From Symsagittifera roscoffensis (Eukaryota > Xenacoelomorpha > Acoela > Convolutidae): 64,000 bases of DNA. This document shows, in pieces, positions 1 through 9,600 of the stretch; the stretch's first letter is position 1, and each line of letters starts with the position of its first letter. Both the position numbers and the translations under genes were made by a program. The stretch lies in NCBI RefSeq assembly GCF_963678635.1, contig NC_087066.1:13996517-14060516 (forward strand). The letters run 5' to 3'. The notes below the pieces were generated by a model that saw only the letters and a list, made by a program, of their open reading frames with translations, was not told where the DNA came from and made no database searches.

Positions 1-1
1 T

Positions 2-3000
2 GAAGCTTATGGTCCACACGAGGTCATGCTGAATATAGATGGAATCAACATCTACACAAAGACGATGATAACATGCGACGAAGACCTAATTGGACAAATC
101 TATGTAGGGAAAGAAGAATTGAAAGTAAGATCGATTGGACACTGCGCTATGCTCGAAGAAGATGCAATGCACATCGGGACGGAAGCAGACGTGACAGGGC
201 ACGTGCTAGACATAAATGGCAAAAAGACTCAGTTACGTGGATTACTCGACACGGGAGCAGTCTTGAGCGTCATACCAATCGAAACATGGGAAAAAATGGG
301 CTTTGACAAAGGTGACTTGATAGACTCTAGAATACGGCTGTCAGCTGCAAACAAAGGGGCCCTTCGGGTGTTGGGCAGGACGCCGATAATAGCTCTCAAT
401 TTGGGGGAACGTAACCTGTGGATGAGCTTCATCGTGGTAGAAAACCTAGATGAATCTGACCAATTCATCTTGGGCAGAGACTTCATCAGGAACTTCGACG
501 TAACGATTGATCTAAATAATGCAATGTTCAGAATACGGAACCCGGATAGGAGGTACGCAATCAAACCGGTAAATTTAATAATGGCAAATGAAAACAAAGC
601 ACCGGTATTCTTGAGTAGGAGAGTGAGGTTAAAAGCTAATGAAGCGGCAATCGTAAGCTTGAGGATGAAAAATTATAATGAACTAAGTGACAACAAGCAA
701 GTGTGTATAGTTCCAAATCCTAATAGTCAAAGCGCTGCTGTTTTAGGAAGATCATTTTCGATAACGAAGAGCGGCCTCTGCGTCAGTGTCTTGTTGAATA
801 CCCTTGATATACCGATCACGATACAGAGAGGGAGGAAGCTGGGATATGCTTTACCGGTTAAAACTCGATATGAAACAATTGAAAACTCAAAACAAAATGA
901 AGTTGTTGATTGTCCCAACCACAGGGACAAAATTTGTATCTTGAGACGATTGCAGAGAATAAAAGATTCTTCAGGTCTTATCAAATCACTTAAGTCAGAA
1001 ACGGACGATGGGCTTTCGAGCTGTTCGAACTTTCCAGAGAGACCCACACTAGATGAAATGCAAATTGATAAACCGGTTCTGCCGGAGATTGAACATTTAA
1101 GGGGCAAACTGAAAGATGAACAGCTCGAAGCTATCAAGGACGTACTAGAGCGAAACGAGGAGGTCTTTTCAAGGCATAAGGCGGATATCGGGTGTTGTAA
1201 TTTTGTTGAACATGAAATTGAACTTGAGGAAAACGCGGTACCACACAGGGAGGGGGCGAGGCGCATGACCCCACACAAATCGGACGCGTGTAGAAAAGAA
1301 ATCGAAACGTTACTAGAGTATGACATGATAGAACCATCCAAGTCACCGTGGGCGTGTGGAGTAGTGATGGCAAAAAAGAAAGGCGACCAGTTAAGGTTTT
1401 GTTGTGACTTTCGATACCTGAACTCCGTCACGGTGAAGGATGCCTATCCCATACCTAGAATTGATGAGAGCCTCTCGAAGTTAGGTGATGCAAAATTTTT
1501 TACGACTCTTGATTTAGGCTCGGCTTTTTGGCAGGTACCATTAAGGAAGCAAGACAGGGACAAGACAGGGTTCGCCTGCGAGTTGGGTCTGTTTCAATGG
1601 AAACGGATGCCGTTTGGACTCTGCAATGCAACAGCCACGTTTCAGCGGCTGATGGCACACGCGTTGATAGGCGTGACGAAGAAGTACGGCAACCTGGTAA
1701 TGTGCTACGTGGACGACGTGGTAATAGCGACGCCGACACTAGAAGACCACATCGAGAGGCTTGACGAGGTGTTCGCGTGCATGAAGAGATCGGGGCTGAA
1801 GTGTAAACCATCAAAGTGCGAGATACTCAAGGACTCGATTAAATACTTGGGAAGGATGGTAGATAAGCACGGCATTAGACCTGATCCAGACGCCGTGGAA
1901 GCAGTCCTAACCTGGAAATCACCGAAGACGGAGCACCAGCTGATGAGCTTCCTGGGTTTCGCCAACTATTATAGAGAATTCATCAAGGGCTATGCGGACA
2001 AGGTATACCCGATGCAACAACTAATGAGACATAAGGGCAAGAAGTTCACGTGGAACAACGCGGCAGAAGAGTCATTCCAGAGAATAAAGAAAGAGCTATG
2101 TGAGGCACCAGTACTGGGTATGCCGACAGAGAAGGGGATGTACGTGCTAGACACGGACGCGTCAGTAGTCGCCATTTCTGGGATTCTCCATCAAGAACAA
2201 GAATGGAATGGGAAGACAGTCTTGAGACCAATAGCATACGGGAGCAAGGTCCTAAGTGACACAGAAATGAAGTACGGAGCACCGAAAGCAGAGATGTTCG
2301 CGGTGGTCACCTTTGTCGAAAAATACAGAGCATACCTAGGCAGTGAGCCCTTCAAGCTAAGTGTCGACAACCGAGCACTAAGCTGGCTGAAAACGTACTC
2401 AATGGACCAGAGCTATATTGGGAGGTGGATAGTTCGCTTGGATGGATACAACATGATAATTGAGCACAGAACACGAGATAAACATCAAAATGCTGACAGC
2501 TTGAGTAAGAAGACGGAGTTCTACGAGAGGCAAGAACAAAGAGAGGCGGACAGACCTGAGATCAAAGACGGCTTCTCCTTTATGGACAAAGAAACGTACG
2601 ACAGTCTTCCACTCACGAGATGGCTGGACAAATCAGTCAAACCGATAGAAGATCATCCCGAATTGCCGAAAGAGCCTCTTGAAAAGACCATCTTGAAGAA
2701 AAATAGAGGGATTCCGATAGGAATAATGCTCAAGTCCAAGATCGTGAGGGAGACACTCAAGGCAAAAGGTTATGATCTCACCCAGGTAGAGGAGGGAACG
2801 GTCCGAATAGATGAAGACTTAATGAGGTTGCTTGAGAAACTATCAGATGACAAGCCCGTGATCCAAGGGAAAGGTCAGGAGGCACCGGAACTAACCATAC
2901 TTCGGAGAGAAGAAACAGTGAACAATACTGACGTCTCAAAAGGAAGCATCACTGATAGCAAGGAAGTTGTGCGATCACTAGTTGAAAAAATCCCCGACAA

Positions 3001-6000
3001 AATTCTGGAGCAGACAAAAGTCAGGGATAAGAAAGTAACATTCAGAGAAGAAGTTGAACACCTGGGACTAGATCAAGAGTCCGGGGAGTGGTCCAGATTC
3101 ATGGAAGAAGACGAAACCGGAGAAGGGAAATTGTCCGGGGAGCGTGAAGAATGGGATGAAGACTCGGATGAGAGCAGCGAAGACCAAGACAGTCTATGCA
3201 TGATACTGGCGGAAGAGAAGATAAGACAGCACGACAGGGAATTACAGACGGATCCATCTTCAGGGACGTACAATCTGGAAACACAAGAGGTACGAGGTGG
3301 TGAAGAGCTCGAGAAAATAGCAGTTTCAAGAAAACCACTAAGGGAACTATCGTGCAACTCAAACGTCAGAACGAATCTGGTACCAGAAGACGACATGAAA
3401 ATCGTGAAAAGGATGATATGTGTGAAGCTGAGTGATGACACCCACAACCCTGGTGAAATGAATGGACAGATCATGGCGCTAAAGGAGCACGTTAAGGCGA
3501 GATACAGGCTGTCTGACCTAATAAGGGCCCAGAAGAATGACAAAATGACAAGTAACCTCTCCAAATGGATCCATTCGGGAGTCAAGGAGAAGGGGGAACT
3601 TGAGGAAGACAGCTACAAGATCTTGAGCCAGTTCTACAAGGAAAAGAGAGATTTACTTTATCACACAGCTGAAGGGGTGGTAGCGTGCAAGAGAAGAGAT
3701 GAGGAAAAAATATTACACAAACACAACCTCATCATACTACCACAATTGTACCAAACGGAGGTGCTTTTCAGATCACACGACCAGATGGGCCACCAGGGGA
3801 TAGATAAAGTACAACAAAGGATACTTCACAGGTTTGATTGGCCGGGAATGAGAAAAGCTTGCGAGAGATGGGTGAATGCCTGCCTAGCATGCCTTCAAGT
3901 AAAAGACCCAAGGAAGATGAAGTTTCCCCTCAAGTCTGTCGAGAGTTCGGAATTCAATGAAGTGGTGCAGATAGACCATCAGAAAATCTGCATGACGGAG
4001 TCGGGTTATAACCAAATACTAGTTATAATAGATCACTTCACCAAGTTGGCGGAAGCGGTTCCGTGCCAGACAGCCTCGGCAGAGGAGACATGTGATCACC
4101 TGATAACGCATTGGATATCGCGATATGGTTGTCCAATGACTTTCCAGTCAGACAACGGCAAGGCTTTTGTGGGGGACTTGACAAAAGAATTGATGAAGAG
4201 ATCACACATTGCTCAAGCGCACTCGACGACCTATCATCCACAGACCAATGGGTTGGTAGAGAGACAGAACAGGACACTGGTCAACATGCTCAGGGTGTAC
4301 TGCTCGAGATACATGACGGACTGGGACAAATACCTGCCACAGGTAGTAGGAGCCTATAATAGTACTCAGCACTCAACGACGGGTATCAGTCCTTTCATGA
4401 TGTTGACAGGCAGGGAAAGGGCAATGCCTATAACATTCTTTTACCCGGAGTACGAGGGGAAGAGGACGTCACCTCAAGCATACGTGAAGGAAGCGATCAA
4501 AAGACAACAAGAGCTAAACGAGCTATGTCGGAGAAACACGGCGCAAGCGCAAATGAGGCAACGCAAGAAATATGACGAAAAGATACTAAGAGCAAAGCCA
4601 TACGAAGTGGGCCAATACGTGTGGGTCTTCCAAAATGTCATACCGCCCAAGGGAACAAAGAAACTACTCAAGAAATGGAGAGGACCGTTCATGATTACGG
4701 AAGTACATCAACAAGGACGGTTCTATCGCTTGAGTACAGGGCGAGCAGCACATTACGAAAATCTGAAGCCTCATGTCCCGTCCCCGGAGGACTGGTGCCT
4801 ACCAAGAGACATGGAAGGTCTTGAGTACCTGGTGGTGGAACCAGCGTGCGAAGTGAATGAGAAAGGCACTAGAGAGAAAAATGATGGTAATGAGAACTTG
4901 AGTTTGGACGACAACGAAAAGATAGAAGTGGAGTCGGATGCAGGTTCATTTGTAGAAGAAGACTGGAACGACCCAGAGCAAAACGAGGTACCGAAGTGGA
5001 TGGAGCCGGATCGACCAACACCACCGGAAACCAGGACTGGCAATCGTAAACGCACAGGCATGAGGTACAATAGGTACGGGGATGACTTCTTGATCGATAA
5101 GATACAGCCAGACAAGTTGGGCGATGAACTACTAAGCGCAGGCGAACTGGAAGCCGGAGAGGAATGGCAGGTCATTGACGATGGTGGACATTATCCGCAG
5201 GATGATTACTCGACGCCAGAATTGGAGACGGATCTCGAGCAGAGTGAAATAGAAAGGAGGGAGAACACGAACTTGAGGATTCTAGAGTGGATGCGTGATG
5301 TCAAGGACGAGAGCCACGAAGGACAAAGCATTCAGCAAGTCGATATATCAGCAGCAAATTACATGAAGACAGAGGACCCTCTTTTCGGATGGACAGCAAC
5401 AGACAGGCCACTGGACATCCCTAAGGACAATTCAGACCCGACTACATCGACGGGGACGTCGATAAATATTTTTGTCCGGGGAGTGGGGGTAGGACTTACC
5501 CACACCGAAAATTTGATGATAAAGAAGCTCAAGGAAGTGAGGGAAACAAGCGGATTGGAACTGGAGGAAGAAGAACCAGAGCCTACCATAGGAAGGAATT
5601 TCAAAACGAAATTCGAAATACCCAATGAATACTCAGAGAACATCATGATAACAGATAGCGACTTCATCCTGTCAAACAGGACCAGCGCGATCTGCATCAC
5701 GGCGGATATGAGTTTCAAATCAAGATTGGAGGCTGACTTCAAAAGAGAGTACCAGAACGTAGAGTTTCTGTTCAGACAGAGGCCAGGACTGGGAGGCATA
5801 GCAGCGCTTCCACCGTCAGTGGCACAAGTCCCGGGCAAATACCTCTGCTTCCTAGTAACGAGAGTCAACGACAGAAACACAATTGATCCCGAACACGTGA
5901 TATTGGCACTGACAAGACTACGTGACTTCATGATTGAAAGAGGAATAGTGGAGGTCTCGATGCCGGTGTACGACCCAAACAGGGGCAAACTGAGCTCGAG

Positions 6001-6088
6001 GGAATTGTACGCTATCCTACATGTGGTCTTTGCAGAAACAGAGATAATGGTGCATCTTCACAAGAAGTACTACTTGAGCATCGCCTGA
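2..6088 (+). CDS. pol: Gypsy Pol polyprotein with C-terminal macrodomain-like region (5'-partial)
   Basis: Residues are counted from the first Met at 26, but the frame is open to the window edge, so the protein is probably longer upstream. Domains in order: aspartic protease with LLDTGA near residue 74; reverse transcriptase at about 395-600 with CYVDDVV near 560; RNase H at about 700-835 with DTDAS and SVDNRAL; an acidic spacer of some 350 residues; integrase with an HHCC zinc finger near 1250-1290 and a D,D35E triad at about D1317, D1376 and E1412; and a GPF-type integrase tail near 1530-1600. The last ~145 residues (about 1877-2020) resemble a TARG1/OARD1-type macrodomain: a motif YLCFLVTR, a helix with AL.RLRDFM, VSMPV and a final F.ET.I strand. 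The GCGLD-type loop of active TARG1 proteins is replaced by YDPNRGKL, so ADP-ribose chemistry is uncertain. The retroviral functions are secure; the macrodomain call is by pattern only. Confidence 0.92.
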   Translation, partial: EAYGPHEVMLNIDGINIYTKTMITCDEDLIGQIYVGKEELKVRSIGHCAMLEEDAMHIGTEADVTGHVLDINGKKTQLRGLLDTGAVLSVIPIETWEKMGFDKGDLIDSRIRLSAANKGALRVLGRTPIIALNLGERNLWMSFIVVENLDESDQFILGRDFIRNFDVTIDLNNAMFRIRNPDRRYAIKPVNLIMANENKAPVFLSRRVRLKANEAAIVSLRMKNYNELSDNKQVCIVPNPNSQSAAVLGRSFSITKSGLCVSVLLNTLDIPITIQRGRKLGYALPVKTRYETIENSKQNEVVDCPNHRDKICILRRLQRIKDSSGLIKSLKSETDDGLSSCSNFPERPTLDEMQIDKPVLPEIEHLRGKLKDEQLEAIKDVLERNEEVFSRHKADIGCCNFVEHEIELEENAVPHREGARRMTPHKSDACRKEIETLLEYDMIEPSKSPWACGVVMAKKKGDQLRFCCDFRYLNSVTVKDAYPIPRIDESLSKLGDAKFFTTLDLGSAFWQVPLRKQDRDKTGFACELGLFQWKRMPFGLCNATATFQRLMAHALIGVTKKYGNLVMCYVDDVVIATPTLEDHIERLDEVFACMKRSGLKCKPSKCEILKDSIKYLGRMVDKHGIRPDPDAVEAVLTWKSPKTEHQLMSFLGFANYYREFIKGYADKVYPMQQLMRHKGKKFTWNNAAEESFQRIKKELCEAPVLGMPTEKGMYVLDTDASVVAISGILHQEQEWNGKTVLRPIAYGSKVLSDTEMKYGAPKAEMFAVVTFVEKYRAYLGSEPFKLSVDNRALSWLKTYSMDQSYIGRWIVRLDGYNMIIEHRTRDKHQNADSLSKKTEFYERQEQREADRPEIKDGFSFMDKETYDSLPLTRWLDKSVKPIEDHPELPKEPLEKTILKKNRGIPIGIMLKSKIVRETLKAKGYDLTQVEEGTVRIDEDLMRLLEKLSDDKPVIQGKGQEAPELTILRREETVNNTDVSKGSITDSKEVVRSLVEKIPDKILEQTKVRDKKVTFREEVEHLGLDQESGEWSRFMEEDETGEGKLSGEREEWDEDSDESSEDQDSLCMILAEEKIRQHDRELQTDPSSGTYNLETQEVRGGEELEKIAVSRKPLRELSCNSNVRTNLVPEDDMKIVKRMICVKLSDDTHNPGEMNGQIMALKEHVKARYRLSDLIRAQKNDKMTSNLSKWIHSGVKEKGELEEDSYKILSQFYKEKRDLLYHTAEGVVACKRRDEEKILHKHNLIILPQLYQTEVLFRSHDQMGHQGIDKVQQRILHRFDWPGMRKACERWVNACLACLQVKDPRKMKFPLKSVESSEFNEVVQIDHQKICMTESGYNQILVIIDHFTKLAEAVPCQTASAEETCDHLITHWISRYGCPMTFQSDNGKAFVGDLTKELMKRSHIAQAHSTTYHPQTNGLVERQNRTLVNMLRVYCSRYMTDWDKYLPQVVGAYNSTQHSTTGISPFMMLTGRERAMPITFFYPEYEGKRTSPQAYVKEAIKRQQELNELCRRNTAQAQMRQRKKYDEKILRAKPYEVGQYVWVFQNVIPPKGTKKLLKKWRGPFMITEVHQQGRFYRLSTGRAAHYENLKPHVPSPEDWCLPRDMEGLEYLVVEPACEVNEKGTREKNDGNENLSLDDNEKIEVESDAGSFVEEDWNDPEQNEVPKWMEPDRPTPPETRTGNRKRTGMRYNRYGDDFLIDKIQPDKLGDELLSAGELEAGEEWQVIDDGGHYPQDDYSTPELETDLEQSEIERRENTNLRILEWMRDVKDESHEGQSIQQVDISAANYMKTEDPLFGWTATDRPLDIPKDNSDPTTSTGTSINIFVRGVGVGLTHTENLMIKKLKEVRETSGLELEEEEPEPTIGRNFKTKFEIPNEYSENIMITDSDFILSNRTSAICITADMSFKSRLEADFKREYQNVEFLFRQRPGLGGIAALPPSVAQVPGKYLCFLVTRVNDRNTIDPEHVILALTRLRDFMIERGIVEVSMPVYDPNRGKLSSRELYAILHVVFAETEIMVHLHKKYYLSIA

Positions 6089-6610
6089 GTCGGGTACATG
6101 GAAGTACCAGGTCGGGTGTGAGGGAGGAGTCTTGAGTCAGGTACTGGGGTGCGGCGCAGGTAAAGGGATCTTAAGATGTGATTGGCATGACAATTGAATT
6201 TTAAAAGAAAGAATTGATGGTGCTAAAACATAAAATGAATCTGCATGTTCTTAAGGGAGATCCAATCAAATTGTTTTAAGTGATATGTGAATGATAAGAT
6301 TTTAATCATATGGGTAGAAGGGGGGTCTCTAGGTTAGGAACGTGACATACTAAGTTTTAATGAGCTTTATGTTTTCAGATCAAGTTTGAAAACAAAGTTG
6401 AATATCCAACTACACTCAAGCGAGAAACAGAAAAAGAGAATCTTGATTGAACACGCGACAATCCGGATCTACAGCAAGTGCTTGCAAGAGAAGATTTCTA
6501 GAGATTTCTTGAATTGGGTAATACTTGAGTTGGTAAGGTAATTCTTGAGTTGGTAAGGTAATTCTTGAGCTGGTTGACATCTATCTACACACATCCCGAA
6601 GTTATAAAGA
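6089..6610 (+). promoter_or_regulatory. Intercistronic leader with predicted splice acceptor for ORF2
   Basis: This 522-bp gap separates Pol from ORF2. A pyrimidine-rich acceptor ending TTTTCAG lies at 6372-6378. Eleven ATGs occur in 6089-6378 (6098, 6176, 6187, 6217, 6235, 6245, 6285, 6291, 6310, 6360, 6369) and none between 6379 and the ORF2 start at 6611. This fits a spliced subgenomic mRNA whose leader joins at 6379. A 20-bp tandem repeat sits just before ORF2. The donor would be outside the window, so splicing remains an inference. Confidence 0.5.
6521..6580 (+). repeat. 20-bp tandem repeat, about 3 copies, each with CTTGAG
   Basis: Units start at 6521, 6541 and 6561. The first two are identical except at their first three bases, and the third diverges after the hexamer. 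Each contains CTTGAG (6524, 6544, 6564). The repeat lies 30-90 bp upstream of the ORF2 ATG, inside the ATG-free leader, so it could be a protein-binding or translation element; that role is inferred. Confidence 0.8.
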
Positions 6611-9600
6611 ATGGCAGACCGATTCTGGAACTCTATGCCCACGGCTCTGCAGAGGCCCACTCTTGACGAGCTGTACAGACGCTTGAGGGACCTGGACCAC
6701 ACCCAGATCGACGAGAGAATGGCGGTGATGCTGAATGCGATCCTCCAGTTGGAGGACCAGGGCGAGTGCAGGGAGTCTGCGACGGAGGCTGTCTTGATAG
6801 TCGGCTACACCACTGAGGGCATATCAAATAGAGCACAGACCAGATGGTTGTCTTGGAATGCGGATGGAGGAGTAAGGGGCTTTGACTTGGCAAGAAATCC
6901 TGGCCTGAGTAACAACACCGAACACGGCGCAGGAGAGTTCCCGCTACCGACGAGGCCAACAGCGAGATCCACGGGCCAGAGCTCGAGTAAGGTGCCGTCG
7001 ATGTCGCGGGCGCAACAGACGACCGAGGCATATCCGGAGCTGGGAGTCCTAAGGAAAGAGCTTGAGAAGGCGCTGAAGGAAAGGAATAAAGCGAACCTCG
7101 ATCGGGATCAGGCGAAGTTGGATAGGGAGAGGCTTCAGCTGGAGAGAGACCAGGCAGTCGACGAGCGGGATCAGACGTTGAAATTACTTGAGATGCTAAG
7201 GGCGGAACATCAGCAGGAGCTAAAGGTGCGGGAGAACGCCGCGAATCGTGATCAACTAAAGTCGGAGTTGGAAAGGATAGAACAACGACAACGCGAGCTG
7301 GACGCACAAAAGGGAGCCAGGTCAAACGAACGAGTGGTGACAAGCTCCAGGCCAGAGTCGCGCATGGAGGTGGATGAAGCTCCCAGGGCTAGAGGACGGT
7401 TCAACCTTGACCGCGAGGCCAGGGAACACATGAGTGAAGGGTTGGAGGTCTGGATACCGAATGACGCGACGCCCTCCTTGCGCAATCTAGAGACCCAACC
7501 TGTACGTCCTCTGATGGATGTGGTGTTACCAGGATATACACCAACCTCGACCTCGAGCGGTAGTCAGGTGAGTGGCGCCTCATCGCGCCTGAAGGAGCTG
7601 GGCGAGAAATTGCAGCAGCAGAGTCGTGAAAGAGCGACAAGGCCAGAGCTTCCCCCAACTTGGAGGGAACAGCCGGTCAGAAACGTCGTGATCGCGAGCT
7701 ACAAGAAGAACACAGAGGGGAACTACCACAAGCATAGTCGGCTGGACTGGAATGCGGAACAGCAAGCCAGGAGGGACTGCTTCCACGACGCAGCCTGGGT
7801 GCAGTATCTAGCGCCACCTCGTGTGCCAGAGGGTGCGGTTCACCTGATTATAGGAGACAGCCTGGTGCGGGTGTTGACCCAGATCCGGTCACATTGGCAG
7901 ACGGGAGTCTTGAGTTTCGCTGGAGCTGCTACGCCACAGATGTTGGCAACTCTGGACATGCTAGGAATGACCAAAGTTTACACAGTCACCTTGATGGTTG
8001 GGACCAACGACGTGTCGAGAGGAGAAGCAAGGAAAGTGACGAGGCTATGCGACAAGATGAGTTGCCTTCTTGAGGAGCTGAGGATCCAAATGGATCCCAT
8101 CCTGCTGACGATATGCACGGTCCCCTATAACATGATGTTTGATCAACACTCCCTAGAGATGAACCAGAGGGTGCGGAGCCTGAACAAGGCGATCCGAGAA
8201 ATACACCGAAACAGTGTGCTTCCTCTCAGGCTGTTAGACGTTGCAGAACGCATGGAGAACAAGGGATTCCCTGAAGACACCTCGAAAGATGGAATCCATT
8301 TCGATAGGCCGAGGGGAGCTGAGTGGCTGAACGACGTCTTCCAGGAACACATAAACACGCTAGAAACGGACCTGCTGGAGACAGCCCAATTCACTTTAGG
8401 GCCACCTCCCAACCCACCATTCCTTGCCTCGAGGGCCTTGGCTGGTCGATTGGGAGCGAGAGTTGATACTAGAGATAGCTCGAGGAGCAGTCAGACCCGA
8501 TTGCAGAGTGCCACACCAATGGAGTCAGAGGAGGTAGAGTCATCAACACCTCCGACCTCGGCGATGTCCTCCGTGGTGGTGGCAGATGGCAGGAGAGAAA
8601 AGAAGTCTAGGGAGACTACCCGCTTGAGATATCCTGAGAAGGTGAAGGAACTGGATCTAGAGACTTTGGAATGCAGACGAGAGTTGGCGGAAACCCTGGG
8701 GATCGAACGAGTGTCGCATGAGGACTTGAATAGACATCATTGCGTAGACTGGTTGAAAGCACACGAGGCGCATTTCTCGAGAACGAAGTTAATGGAGACT
8801 ACAGACCTGACTGGAATTCCCACAAAAACGATCATGGGACCCATTAACTACAGGCCTCTTAAGCAGCTAGGGAGTCCTGGACTTATAGCAGAACCTCCCA
8901 AGCACCGAACTGGCATCGCCAGGATCAGGTTGGCAACCCCGGCGCAATTGAAGGTAGTAGACAAGCTACTCAACCCGGGGGGAATGGAGTTGCCTGACGC
9001 TGCTTACGAAGGTCCAAGGTTGGCAGAGGATCCCAGGTACGGGAAGCCCTGTGGCGGCACCCAATTGGCCAAGACTCTGGCAGTTTATGATAGAGCAGAT
9101 CCAGCTGCTGCAAGAGTGATCATTGTGGCGGGATCAGACTTCGAAGGAACGTCTCCCAAGTTGTTCTGGCCGGAGACTCTGGTATACTCTTTGCCAGGAG
9201 CCGAATTGAACCAGATGTTGACCCTAGTGGTGGCAATAAAGTCGGAGATGCCCTGTGAACCTGAGCTGCTATTGTTTGCAGGAATGAATGACCACCTGCA
9301 CGCGATGGGACTTCTTGAGCAACTGAAGGGCAAGGAGATTCCGACATCAAAGAAGATATGGGAGGCTATTCAGGCGTTATTTGCGGCGATGAATGAGGTA
9401 CAAGAGAACGTAGCCTCGAGATTTGGGTCCAAGACAAAGGTGGTGTTTACCACATCCCCAGGATACGCCAGCATGCCACCCGCCCTACAATTCGTGTATG
9501 CGGTCTTAATCTTGATAGCGGAAGGGAGTGAATGGCGGATTCTGATGGCAGCCCCCAATCGAGAGCTGGAGCCAGTAAACTTGAGACTTTACAGATCAGA

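Noticed and set aside
727-1431. Minus-strand ORF of 234 codons inside pol
   Set aside because: It is a shadow of the Pol frame with Ser-rich, low-information sequence and no known domain.
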